Assembly: GCA_965230605.1 (NCBI GenBank)
Contig: CBDDLD010000004.1
Location: 2,046,001-2,110,000, forward strand
Direction of reading: 5' to 3'
DNA from: CBDDLD01 sp965230605
GTDB lineage: Bacteria > Bacteroidota > Bacteroidia > Flavobacteriales > Flavobacteriaceae
Length of the DNA: 64,000 nucleotides
Each line of letters starts with the position of its first letter. Position 1 is the first letter of the stretch. The translations under genes were made by a program, and so were the position numbers. The notes under the pieces are model-generated. The model worked only from the letters and a program-made list of their open reading frames with translations. It ran no database searches and had not been told where the DNA came from. This document shows positions 8,322 through 17,030 of the stretch, in pieces.

Positions 8322-9890
8322 TTATGATATTAATGGTAGTTTAATTATAAACACACTACCTTTTCCTTTTTCACTCTCTACTGATATATGTCCTTGATGG
8401 TCATCTACAATTCGCTTTACATAAGCTAAGCCTAGTCCATGACCTTTTACATTGTGCACATTACCTGTATGTTCTCTATAAAACTTCTCAAACACACGTT
8501 TTTGTACTTGCTTAGACATTCCGTTACCCTGATCAGCTATTCTTAATAGAATATTATTACCAACATTTTCAGTGTACACATCTATCTTTGGTGAATCATC
8601 AGAGTACTTTATAGCATTATCTAAAATATTTACAATCACATTCGTAAAATGTGTTTTATTTGCTAATACTGATGACTTCATTGCATCTAAATGCAGATTA
8701 ATATATCCTTGCCTGTTTTCAATAATTAACTGAACATGGGTTGCAGCATCTTCAACTATGTCGTGCAACTTAAGACGTTCCTTACTTATATTAAGCTCAT
8801 TCTTTTCAAGCTTAGATATTCTAAGTACATTTTCTACTTGGGCATGCATTCGTTTATTTTCATCTTTAATCATCCCAAGATAACGCGTCACTTTCTCTTT
8901 ATCATTTAAAATCTTAGGATTTTTAATCGAATCTAAAGCCAAATTAATTGTGGCTATTGGCGTTTTAAATTCGTGCGTCATATTATTGATAAAATCTGAC
9001 TTAATCTGAGATATTTGACGCTGCTTAATTAACTGATAAATAGCACTTGAATATGCGATAACAATAATACCTGTGAATAATATTGATAACAATATCATGT
9101 ACATTATTGAGGATAACAGAAATTTTCTGCGCTCAGGAAAATCAACCCATAACCTGTAACTACTTTCGTTATTATTATCCAAGAAAATAGGGATTCCGTA
9201 AGCGTTCTTAGTCATCTCAAAATTATCGGTCTGAATTTTCGTCGCTAAATCATCATCATAGATTGCAAACTCAAAATCAATATCTATACCCTCATTACGT
9301 AATTGCTTATTCAGTAATCTGTCTACAAGTTCAGTATTTACTCTTTTATAGATTGGTACTAAATGCATCAATTCTTTAAATGAATCTTCTATAATTCCTT
9401 TTCTCAATTCGGGTAAAGAAGAATATTCAGTTACTGTTTTTTCTGGCTGAATACTAAGATTACCATCTAAGCTTTTATTGTTATAATACTGAGTAACACG
9501 CTCATTAGTTAAAGTACTTATACTAAAACTATCTGCATCAATTTCAAAGAACAATGAAGGGACTTTAAAACGTTCTTCCAATATGGTATTTCTGTGAATT
9601 ATAGTCTGATCATTAATTTCATCTTCAGTGGTTATAAATAATTGCTGAACGATTGTAGAATCTGGCTTTTGCCCCTCAGCTGTATACGGAACCATTTTTT
9701 TATAAAAGTTTTTAAACTCTATGTCTTGAATACCTTTAGAAACAAAACTTAGCGAGCGTTTTACGTTTAACGTAAATTGTTGCTCCTCGTTTTTTAAACT
9801 CTTGTTTATAAAATATGACTGAACGAAGATGATACCAATGAGTGACAAACTCATCAAAACTACCAATAATACGAATAGCTTTTTGCCCAT
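8322..9890 (-). CDS. Sensor histidine kinase (RprX-like)
   Basis: 522 residues. One transmembrane helix at 6-28, a long extracytoplasmic sensor region (about 30-257) without a recognisable domain, a second helix at about 258-285, then HisKA with phospho-acceptor His306 in MTHEFKTP and an HATPase domain (NILDNAIKYS N box, DQGNGM G1 box, GHGLGLAYVKRI G2 box). There is no HAMP domain: the second helix runs almost directly into the dimerisation helix. It is co-transcribed with the response regulator downstream. A -7 element lies 4 bp before the ATG. The signal sensed is unknown. Confidence 0.92.
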   Translation of the reverse strand: MGKKLFVLLVVLMSLSLIGIIFVQSYFINKSLKNEEQQFTLNVKRSLSFVSKGIQDIEFKNFYKKMVPYTAEGQKPDSTIVQQLFITTEDEINDQTIIHRNTILEERFKVPSLFFEIDADSFSISTLTNERVTQYYNNKSLDGNLSIQPEKTVTEYSSLPELRKGIIEDSFKELMHLVPIYKRVNTELVDRLLNKQLRNEGIDIDFEFAIYDDDLATKIQTDNFEMTKNAYGIPIFLDNNNESSYRLWVDFPERRKFLLSSIMYMILLSILFTGIIVIAYSSAIYQLIKQRQISQIKSDFINNMTHEFKTPIATINLALDSIKNPKILNDKEKVTRYLGMIKDENKRMHAQVENVLRISKLEKNELNISKERLKLHDIVEDAATHVQLIIENRQGYINLHLDAMKSSVLANKTHFTNVIVNILDNAIKYSDDSPKIDVYTENVGNNILLRIADQGNGMSKQVQKRVFEKFYREHTGNVHNVKGHGLGLAYVKRIVDDHQGHISVESEKGKGSVFIIKLPLIS

Positions 9891-9894
9891 CGGT

Positions 9895-9902
9895 CAAATT
9901 TA
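9895..9902 (-). promoter_or_regulatory. Bacteroidetes -7 element, kinase gene
   Basis: TAAATTTG on the minus strand, a full match to TAnnTTTG, 4 bp before the kinase ATG. If used, the transcript would start at or next to the ATG (leaderless). No convincing -33 TTG is seen at the usual spacing. Confidence 0.4.
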
Positions 9903-9967
9903 GTATTTTAACATTTAGGCTTATGTGCCTTTAACCTTACATTAACAAAAATGTTAAAATTTAGATT

Positions 9968-10555
9968 TTATTGTGTTCTCTTAAGTAGTAATTGGTGAAT
10001 TTCATTGGCCTGAGCTTTAGCCTTTTCTAGATCATCATTTATAATTACGTAGTCAGATCGGTTTACTTTCTCTTCATCAGAAAATTGATTACTTATAATG
10101 GCTAAGACTTTTTCTCTTGTGGTTTTATCTCTATTAATAACTCGTTCTATACGGAGTGATTCTTCTGCAACTACAGTAATAATATAATCGTACTGATGCT
10201 GTAAATTATTCTCAAAAATAATTGCGACTTCTTTTAGTATATAAGGTGCTTTCTGTTTTTTAAGCCATCGTTTAAAGTGTGCGCCTACTTTAGGATGCAC
10301 TATAGCATTCATCTTTTCTAGTAGTGCTTTATCGTTAAATATCTGCGAAGCAATGTACGCACGATTGAGTTCTTTATCCTTATAAGCTGATTTACCAAAT
10401 AATTCTATAAGCTTTCGTCTTATAACCTTTGATCGGTTCATCAGAGCTTTAGCTTCTTTATCAGCATGATACACAGGTATACCATGATCTTCAAAAAAAC
10501 TAGCTATTGTTGTTTTTCCGCTACCTATACCTCCGGTAATTCCTACTATCAACAT
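9968..10555 (-). CDS. coaE: Dephospho-CoA kinase
   Basis: 195 residues. CoaE phosphorylates the ribose 3'-hydroxyl of dephospho-CoA, the last step of coenzyme A synthesis. The P-loop GGIGSGKTT is at residues 7-15; YHADKEAKALM follows, where most CoaE proteins carry a D(A/S)D motif; the lid contains RVINRDKTTREKV. Length is normal. It sits 8 bp after the YbbR gene in a GT2-YbbR-coaE operon, with 77 bp before the kinase gene. Another CoA enzyme, coaBC, is encoded 12 kb away. Confidence 0.95.
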   Translation of the reverse strand: MLIVGITGGIGSGKTTIASFFEDHGIPVYHADKEAKALMNRSKVIRRKLIELFGKSAYKDKELNRAYIASQIFNDKALLEKMNAIVHPKVGAHFKRWLKKQKAPYILKEVAIIFENNLQHQYDYIITVVAEESLRIERVINRDKTTREKVLAIISNQFSDEEKVNRSDYVIINDDLEKAKAQANEIHQLLLKRTQ

Positions 10556-10563
10556 CTTACTTA

Positions 10564-11526
10564 TTATAAAATAATAAAATCAACTTTTGTTTGATTAAGC
10601 TTTACATTCTTTACATTTTCAGGCTTCTTAACCACTCTAGGTATAAGATACTTGAGCCCATTATCACCTGCATCTTTATAATTACATTCAATTAAAAAGT
10701 CATCAGCAGTGATTGTTTTATAGTCTTCTAAGCTTACGTAATATGATAACTGTAATGATTTAGGGAAGAAATTGACATCTACATTTCTTGGTACATTCCT
10801 CATAGTAATAGGTACATTTAAAGTTCCCTCAGTAAAACGCTTAACCACTGCTTCCACTGTTATCGTATTTGGAATAATATTCACATCAACTGAGCTTCCT
10901 TCATAACTTAAACTAACATTCCTTGAGAAGTCAGAATTCACATTTTCTAAAGTAATTAATTCACTAGTTACATTGCTAATACTCTTGATCATATCTTCTG
11001 GTCCAATTACTTTTACGGAATCGGGCTCTAGTACAACTCCATTTTCAGCATCATAACCCAAAGCATAGGATATGTTAGCATTAAAAATTACTGGTACTAT
11101 CTTAGATGAGAGTTTTTGGTAATTAAAGACCAGTGTATCAGGGTTTACTGAAATGACGTCAAAGGTGCCTTTTAATACCTCACTAATCTTGTGCGTATTA
11201 TTATAAACATCCCAACTGTAGGTATTCGCCTTTTTCGTAAGGTCATTATTTGCATTTAATACGATTGGCTTGGGATTATATAATACATAAGGCAGTAAAC
11301 TAAAGCCTCTTGATTTTACTGTTGCATTCACAATGTAAGATGAATCTGAAACTACAGCAATATCATCATCTAAACCAGACAGTTCAACTTTAAATTGTAA
11401 TTGCTCTGTGTACGTTTCGGACAATTTACTGAGTACTAGGAATAAGAATGAAACTACTAAGAAGATACTAAAACCTCTTAAGTTTTTACCTTTTAAAAGT
11501 TTTATTTTAGATGGTTCCTTATTCAT
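10564..11526 (-). CDS. YbbR-like domain protein
   Basis: 320 residues with one N-terminal membrane helix (about 17-35, GFSIFLVVSFLFLVLSKL) and a large extracytoplasmic part built of beta-rich YbbR-type repeats. In Firmicutes the related CdaR regulates the diadenylate cyclase CdaA; no cdaA is in this window, so that link is not supported here. It overlaps the glycosyltransferase by 1 bp and precedes coaE by 8 bp, so the three are probably one transcript. The family call is by overall pattern, not a diagnostic motif. Confidence 0.75.
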   Translation of the reverse strand: MNKEPSKIKLLKGKNLRGFSIFLVVSFLFLVLSKLSETYTEQLQFKVELSGLDDDIAVVSDSSYIVNATVKSRGFSLLPYVLYNPKPIVLNANNDLTKKANTYSWDVYNNTHKISEVLKGTFDVISVNPDTLVFNYQKLSSKIVPVIFNANISYALGYDAENGVVLEPDSVKVIGPEDMIKSISNVTSELITLENVNSDFSRNVSLSYEGSSVDVNIIPNTITVEAVVKRFTEGTLNVPITMRNVPRNVDVNFFPKSLQLSYYVSLEDYKTITADDFLIECNYKDAGDNGLKYLIPRVVKKPENVKNVKLNQTKVDFIIL

Positions 11527-12524
11527 TAAAAGAACAATTTAGGATACTGCTTTTGAGGGTCTCTTCCTAAAAACCCTATGGTTATAGTAGATCTAATAAA
11601 ACCCCATCCATAACCAAAAAATTGTATTATAACCGCTAAGATAGATTGGACACCAATTGTCATACTTTTGTTTCTAATTGATGCATCAATAAATATAATC
11701 ACAAAATAAACTATATATATAATAATGGGGATATAAAATTTAAAGCTTGCTAATATAAGCGAGACGATAAGTCCGAAAATAAAAATAAATGGAAACCAAA
11801 ATGCTATACTACGAGATGTTGGGTGCCATTTGTTAAGTATAGGTCTTGTAAGTCCAAACTTATTAACTTGCTTATAGAACTTAGACCAGGAAATCCTGCG
11901 CTTATGGTAAACAAAGGCGTCACTAATAAGTGTTGTTTTATAATTTAACTTATGAAGTCGCAATGACAAGTCAGGATCTTCTCCAGGGTGAATTCTACCA
12001 AAGCCATTAGTGGTTAAAAAGGCTTCTTTTGATAAGCCCATATTAAAACTTCTAGGTTGAAAATTTTCTATCTGTGCTTTCCCTCCTCTTATGCCTCCAG
12101 TTGTCAAAAACGAGGTCATGCTATAATTAATAGCTTTTTGAAGTTCTGTAAATGAATGGTGTGCAGCATCAGGACCTCCAAAACAATGGTAAAATTTGGA
12201 GTTGAGAAATTTTTTAACTGTTGTTAGATAGGGCTTAGGTAATAAAACATCTGAATCTAGAATAATAAAATAATTTCCTTTAGCTTTTTTCATACCATAA
12301 TTTCTGGAATCTCCAGGTCCAGAATTAGGCTTGTAATAATAGGATATATCTAAATGGTCGCTATAGGTGTCTATTACTGATTTACAGGTTTCCGATGAGC
12401 CATCCTCTATGATGACAATTTCAAAGTTTTTATCACCATCCATCTTGGAGAAGCTTTCTAAAAGTTCATCCACTTCATCCGGCCTATTATATACAGGAAT
12501 AATAAAAGAAAAATGTAGATTCAT
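11526..12524 (-). CDS. Family 2 glycosyltransferase, membrane anchored
   Basis: 332 residues. GT-A fold with FIIPVYNRPDEVDELL at the start, VIIEDGSS, the metal-binding DSDVLLP, and GEDPDLSLRLHK as the acidic acceptor-side motif. The C-terminal third holds two to three membrane helices (about 240-310), placing the catalytic domain at the cytosolic face of the inner membrane. Sugar donor and acceptor cannot be inferred. It is first in the operon with the YbbR gene and coaE; a -7 element lies 7 bp upstream of the ATG. Confidence 0.88.
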   Translation of the reverse strand: MNLHFSFIIPVYNRPDEVDELLESFSKMDGDKNFEIVIIEDGSSETCKSVIDTYSDHLDISYYYKPNSGPGDSRNYGMKKAKGNYFIILDSDVLLPKPYLTTVKKFLNSKFYHCFGGPDAAHHSFTELQKAINYSMTSFLTTGGIRGGKAQIENFQPRSFNMGLSKEAFLTTNGFGRIHPGEDPDLSLRLHKLNYKTTLISDAFVYHKRRISWSKFYKQVNKFGLTRPILNKWHPTSRSIAFWFPFIFIFGLIVSLILASFKFYIPIIIYIVYFVIIFIDASIRNKSMTIGVQSILAVIIQFFGYGWGFIRSTITIGFLGRDPQKQYPKLFF

Positions 12525-12531
12525 AGTCTAA

Positions 12532-12539
12532 CAAATGTA
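12532..12539 (-). promoter_or_regulatory. -7 element of GT2-YbbR-coaE operon
   Basis: TACATTTG on the minus strand, exact TAnnTTTG, 7 bp before the glycosyltransferase ATG. The -33 box is not clear. Confidence 0.5.
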
Positions 12540-12553
12540 GACAAACTAAAAAA

Positions 12554-12580
12554 CAAAAGCCACCAAATTGGTGGCTTTTG
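12554..12580 (-). terminator. Intrinsic terminator of T9SS gene
   Basis: Perfect 12-bp stem (CAAAAGCCACCA/TGGTGGCTTTTG) with a 3-nt loop, followed on the minus strand by TTTTTTAGTTTGT. It closes the gene at 12602-14497. Confidence 0.9.
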
Positions 12581-12601
12581 ATAATTCTATTAAGGTCTAA
12601 A

Positions 12602-14497
12602 TTATTGCTTAAGGATTTTAACCGTTTGGGTTGCACCTGCAATAGTTACTTTCACAAAGTAAGCACCTGTATTTAAAGCAGACATATCTACTTCGCTATT
12701 GATGCTGTTTGGAGAAGTTCTTAAAACTTCTTGACCTAAAATATTATACATCACAACATTCTCAATGTTGTTTTGAGCGTCTATATTTAATGTGTTCTTA
12801 ACTGGATTAGGATAGTAAGAGAATGCTGAAGCATTATCTACATCATCAATACCTAAAGTAACACTTCCAGATATATCGATTTGGAAAGGACCTTCAGGAT
12901 TATCAGTAATATCACTCCAGTAACCTACATTGATATAATAAGTAACACCAGCTGTAACAGCTTGCCCCATAAGACTCTCTCCACCTCCAGTGAAGCCCTC
13001 ATCTGCTTCTTCGATACATACAAGTGCTCCGCAAGAGCCACTGTATAAATTCATTTGAGGATCCCATCCAACAACATTACTAACAATAATATCAACATTA
13101 CCAGAAGTCGCTGGCGTAAATGTATACCACACACCATCATTCATTCCTCCTTCAGGGATTCCTGTACAAACCGTTAAGAAGCCTGCATTATTAGTTGCAG
13201 TAGTTGCATCTATACTATTCGTAAACGGCAAAGAACCAACATTAGTTGCTGTAGAGCAATCATCATTAGCGGGTGGTGGTGGTGGTGTACCTACACAAAT
13301 ATCAAAAGATGCTTGTGCACCAGGTCCTGCTAACCATCCGTATACTCTAACGTAGTATAGAGTTCCAATAGAAAGTCCAGATAAGTCTAATGTATTTGGA
13401 TCACTATCATCGAAAAGTACTAATCCAGCACATCCTCCTGTACCGTTGTAAACACCCATTCCCATATCCGTAGAAGTTCCAGCTTGAGCTACTACATTGG
13501 TAAGTGTTATTTGGTGAGCTGCGCTAGTTGCTGTGAAACTATACCATACATCATTATCTGGAGTACCGGTAACATCATTAGCTTGAGAAGAAGCTGTAGC
13601 TCCTAAAGTTGTACCAGCAGTCACTGTACCACAAGCTAAATCTCCATTTACAGTTAATCCTACTGCAGTAGTACATTCGTCATTTGCTGGAGGGTTTGCT
13701 AATGTTGTAAAGTTAAATGGCCCAGTATAAGAACTTGTACCTGCCCCCATACAATCAGCTCTTACATAGAAATCGTATGATGTGAAAGGGCTTAAAGTCA
13801 TTAAATCATATGGATTAGTAACCCCACTAACAACTGTTCCTGTTCCTTGTGTAAATCCAGCAGCTCCCCATTCTATATCCCATTCCGTAGCTGAGCCGGT
13901 TTCAGTCCATGATAATTGCGCTGAAGTGGTAGTGATACTTCCTACTGCTAATCCTACTGGTGCAGGGCATGTTGGTGTAGGAGCAAAAGTAATAGACCAA
14001 TCATCAATAGTACCAGTATCTCCACCTGCATCATCACAGACTAATAATTCCCATGTTCCATCAGCATCAACACCCATAGTATTAAATTCACTTAAACTTT
14101 CTATAGGCGCAAAAGTTCCTGTTATTGGGTTTGTATTGCCATCAGGTAAAGCTGTAGCACCATCCTGCAGTATTACATTAACAAATCCATCTCCGTTACC
14201 TCCGTTATCATCAACTAATAAACGTGTTACAGTACCAGAAGGATCTCTTAATGATATCACTACATCATCATTCCATGTGTGTGTAATATTTAATGTGACT
14301 GATTGTATGATATTGGTTGTATTCAATACACCAACACCTGTTACGCTAAGCGGTAATGTTAAATCAAAACTACCACAAGTTTCACCAGTGCCACCTTCTC
14401 CGTTTTGTATGTCATATGGCCCCGCGTTATCTGTGAAGGTCTGTGAAAAACCAAATGACATTGCTAATAATGCAATTAGTAAAGTAATTTTTTTCAT
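12602..14497 (-). CDS. Secreted T9SS protein: P-domain, fibronectin III, PPC-like repeats
   Basis: 631 residues. Signal peptide (MKKITLLIALLAMSFGFSQ); proprotein-convertase P domain about 25-175 (SVTLNITHTWNDDVVISLRD ... GTWELLVCDD); fibronectin III about 178-268; two PPC-like beta domains (about 272-400 and 410-545) separated by a proline run after VGTP; C-terminal T9SS type A sorting domain (FSYYPNPVKNTLNID ... VKILKQ). It is probably an adhesin-like or cargo protein exported by T9SS; no catalytic domain is seen. The sorting domain and a 14-bp leader block are shared with the next gene, so the two are likely paralogues or co-regulated. Confidence 0.88.
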   Translation of the reverse strand: MKKITLLIALLAMSFGFSQTFTDNAGPYDIQNGEGGTGETCGSFDLTLPLSVTGVGVLNTTNIIQSVTLNITHTWNDDVVISLRDPSGTVTRLLVDDNGGNGDGFVNVILQDGATALPDGNTNPITGTFAPIESLSEFNTMGVDADGTWELLVCDDAGGDTGTIDDWSITFAPTPTCPAPVGLAVGSITTTSAQLSWTETGSATEWDIEWGAAGFTQGTGTVVSGVTNPYDLMTLSPFTSYDFYVRADCMGAGTSSYTGPFNFTTLANPPANDECTTAVGLTVNGDLACGTVTAGTTLGATASSQANDVTGTPDNDVWYSFTATSAAHQITLTNVVAQAGTSTDMGMGVYNGTGGCAGLVLFDDSDPNTLDLSGLSIGTLYYVRVYGWLAGPGAQASFDICVGTPPPPPANDDCSTATNVGSLPFTNSIDATTATNNAGFLTVCTGIPEGGMNDGVWYTFTPATSGNVDIIVSNVVGWDPQMNLYSGSCGALVCIEEADEGFTGGGESLMGQAVTAGVTYYINVGYWSDITDNPEGPFQIDISGSVTLGIDDVDNASAFSYYPNPVKNTLNIDAQNNIENVVMYNILGQEVLRTSPNSINSEVDMSALNTGAYFVKVTIAGATQTVKILKQ

Positions 14498-14629
14498 GTA
14501 CGATATAATTAAGTTAGTATAAGGAATAAAAATATGCTAATTCAATGATTACAAACAGCTTAATCGATAAAATACTTAAAGACTCGTTAAGAGAACTTTA
14601 ACAGTAGATTGTGTACTCAAATTCAATAA

Positions 14630-14657
14630 AAAAGCCCGAGATTTAACTCAGGCTTTT
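14630..14657 (-). terminator. Intrinsic terminator
   Basis: AAAAGCC/GGCTTTT and GAG/CTC with one C-A mismatch and a 6-nt loop, followed on the minus strand by a short T-rich tail (TTTATTGAATT). It terminates the 731-residue T9SS gene. Confidence 0.8.
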
Positions 14658-14675
14658 CAATTATCTATAATAAAA

Positions 14676-16871
14676 CTATTGTTTTATGATCCTTATTGTT
14701 TTAGAAGCACCGGCAATTGTGACTCTTGCAAAATATGTCCCTGTTTCTAATGAAGACATATCTACCTCACTACCGATAGTATTAGGCTTAGATCTAAGTA
14801 CTTCCTGACCTAAAATATTATACATTGTAATGGCTTCAATAGTATCTTGAGCATCAATAGTCAATGTATTTTTAACTGGGTTAGGATAATAACTAAAGTT
14901 TTCAAATACAGCCTCATCAACACTTAGTGTAGCACTATAAGCTGAAATTGAAAATGGTTCTGCCTCATCACCATTATATTCCCAAACTCTGATGTAAATT
15001 GTTGACCCAGGAGTTAATCCTGTTAGATCTAATAATGAATAACTACCTGTAGCCGAACCATCATCATCACATTCTATGGATGTTAAAGCTCCACAAGTAC
15101 CACTAAATGCTTCTATTACAGAATCGAAGTCCATGCCTCCACCAGAGGTATCTCCGGTTTCAATTGTGATATTTCCATCAGCAGGTACAACAACAGAGTA
15201 CCATACATCTGGTCCATTTAACCCACATCCATTAGTAGTTCCTGAGTCTGTTGCTCCTAAAACGGTACTGTCAACAGGGTTATCGCCATACACAACTCCA
15301 GGAGTTAGCGGGATTGCATTGGCACAATCATCATTGGCCGGAGGAACAACTTGTGTCCAAGTAAATGGACCAGACCATTCACTAAAAGAACCACCACAGT
15401 TAGCACGAACATAGAATTCGTAGTCCATACCTTCAACTAAACCAGTGGTTACGCTAGTTGGATTAGAGGATGTGGCTGTACCAGCTCCTCCAGGTACTCC
15501 AGTTCCCGGTGCCTGAACCACATATTCCCATGCTGTAGCAGCTGGTGAATTGTTTTCATCCCAAGATATATCTGCCGATGTAGCAGAAGTAACACTGGCT
15601 CCTAAATTTGAAGGAAAAACACAAGATATTTCTTCAAAACATATATCTGCAGTACCATTAGCTGTGTCTTGCCAGAAGTAGAAGTAATATGTAGCCGATG
15701 GTGTAAACCCTGTCAGTTCAGTTGTTGCGCCTAATGCATTATTATTACAGAATACTTCTGTTCCTCCACAGGCATCAAAAATAGCCACACCTACATCAGT
15801 TGCTGTACCTGCAAGGTTGATATTAATAGATCCGTTAGCTGGAATAGTAAGCTCTACCCAATACCCTACATTTCCAAAACCATCACACCCCGGAAGAACT
15901 TCTATTCCTCCTGCAGTAAAATCTAACGATAAAGGTGTTGCTGTGCTACAGTCCGCTTCTGATGTTGCAACGAAAGCTACTCCACAATCTTCTCCTAAAT
16001 TAGGTTGTGTCCAGGTAATAGGTCCAATGAAATTACTGTCTCCATTTCCACCTCCACAATTAGCTTGGACATAAACATCATAATCTGTTCCCGGAGTTAA
16101 TCCGCTAATATTAGCTGTTGGTGCAGTCATTGCTGTTCCAGTAGTTCCAGCTCCTAAAGTAAAACCTGTAACACCGTACTCATAGGTCCAGTCCGTTTCT
16201 GTACTACCTGCAGTCCAATTTAATGTTGCATCTGTAGTTGACGTTGGTGTAACAGTTAATCCTGACGGGTCAGGACAAGACGGCGGTGTTGCAGATGTAA
16301 TTGTAGGTGACGTGAAACAAAATCCATAATTCCAATCATCACCTGCTGGATTATCATCATAAGAAATTCTGTATCTGAATCCTGATAATTGAGTAGCTGT
16401 AAATGATGAAATATCTAATACAGATGTTGTATACGCTTGATATGTTCCAGAACAAAAGTCATCAAATAAGCTGGTTGTTGTACCTAAGGCATCAAATGAC
16501 ATCCCCCAGTTTACCCAACTACTTGCATCAGCATCCCAATACTGAAATACTAATTCATCTTCAGCTAAATAATAATACACATACGTTGTAGAGACTGTAA
16601 TCCAAGTTTCTCCAGCACCTGCGGCTGCAGTAAGATCTATTACAGGAGATTCAGCTGCGATGTCGTCGTCATTACCATTTCCGGCATCATCATCATCAAA
16701 AGCAAAATTTGCTGTAGTTGTAGGATCAGCTTCAAAAGCTGTCGGGTCAGTATTGTATGTCCCGGTAACTGTCCATGAGCCGTTGGGCCATGCTGCATCT
16801 TGATTGAGCACCTGAGAGTACCCAAAAAATCCAGTTATAAGAAAAAATAATAAAATTGTAGTTTTTTTCAT
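14676..16871 (-). CDS. Secreted T9SS protein with fibronectin III and PPC-like domains
   Basis: 731 residues. Signal peptide (MKKTTILLFFLITGFFGYSQ); an N-terminal beta-sandwich (about 20-200) rich in acidic residues; fibronectin III about 205-288; PPC-like about 295-412; fibronectin III about 415-508; PPC-like about 512-650; T9SS type A sorting domain (FSYYPNPVKNTLTID ... TIRIIKQ). No enzyme domain is recognised. The sorting domain is nearly identical to that of the 631-residue neighbour, and both leaders share TAATTAAGTTAGTA. It is probably a surface or secreted adhesin-like protein. Confidence 0.88.
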   Translation of the reverse strand: MKKTTILLFFLITGFFGYSQVLNQDAAWPNGSWTVTGTYNTDPTAFEADPTTTANFAFDDDDAGNGNDDDIAAESPVIDLTAAAGAGETWITVSTTYVYYYLAEDELVFQYWDADASSWVNWGMSFDALGTTTSLFDDFCSGTYQAYTTSVLDISSFTATQLSGFRYRISYDDNPAGDDWNYGFCFTSPTITSATPPSCPDPSGLTVTPTSTTDATLNWTAGSTETDWTYEYGVTGFTLGAGTTGTAMTAPTANISGLTPGTDYDVYVQANCGGGNGDSNFIGPITWTQPNLGEDCGVAFVATSEADCSTATPLSLDFTAGGIEVLPGCDGFGNVGYWVELTIPANGSININLAGTATDVGVAIFDACGGTEVFCNNNALGATTELTGFTPSATYYFYFWQDTANGTADICFEEISCVFPSNLGASVTSATSADISWDENNSPAATAWEYVVQAPGTGVPGGAGTATSSNPTSVTTGLVEGMDYEFYVRANCGGSFSEWSGPFTWTQVVPPANDDCANAIPLTPGVVYGDNPVDSTVLGATDSGTTNGCGLNGPDVWYSVVVPADGNITIETGDTSGGGMDFDSVIEAFSGTCGALTSIECDDDGSATGSYSLLDLTGLTPGSTIYIRVWEYNGDEAEPFSISAYSATLSVDEAVFENFSYYPNPVKNTLTIDAQDTIEAITMYNILGQEVLRSKPNTIGSEVDMSSLETGTYFARVTIAGASKTIRIIKQ

Positions 16872-16974
16872 GTCAACAATAGATTAATTAAGTTAGTAAT
16901 ACTTTAAATTTATATTAAATTTTCCATCACCTTAGAAATGGGCTGTTCTAATCGTTGAAATGCAAAAAACAACG

Positions 16975-16995
16975 CTGAGTGGATAAGTCACTCAG
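16975..16995 (-). terminator. Intrinsic terminator of FG-GAP gene
   Basis: CTGAGTG/CACTCAG, 7-nt loop, followed on the minus strand by GCGTTGTTTTTT. Confidence 0.7.
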
Positions 16996-17030
16996 AATTA
17001 GATAGTAAAGACTAAAAAAAAGAGGTGAAT

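Noticed and set aside
10564..11526. CdaR regulator of c-di-AMP synthesis
   Set aside because: No diadenylate cyclase gene is in the window, and the operon partners are a glycosyltransferase and coaE.
13782..14522. A 246-residue plus-strand ORF over the T9SS gene
   Set aside because: It is antisense to a well-supported domain protein, and its low-complexity proline/serine composition reflects the reverse of the FN3/PPC coding.
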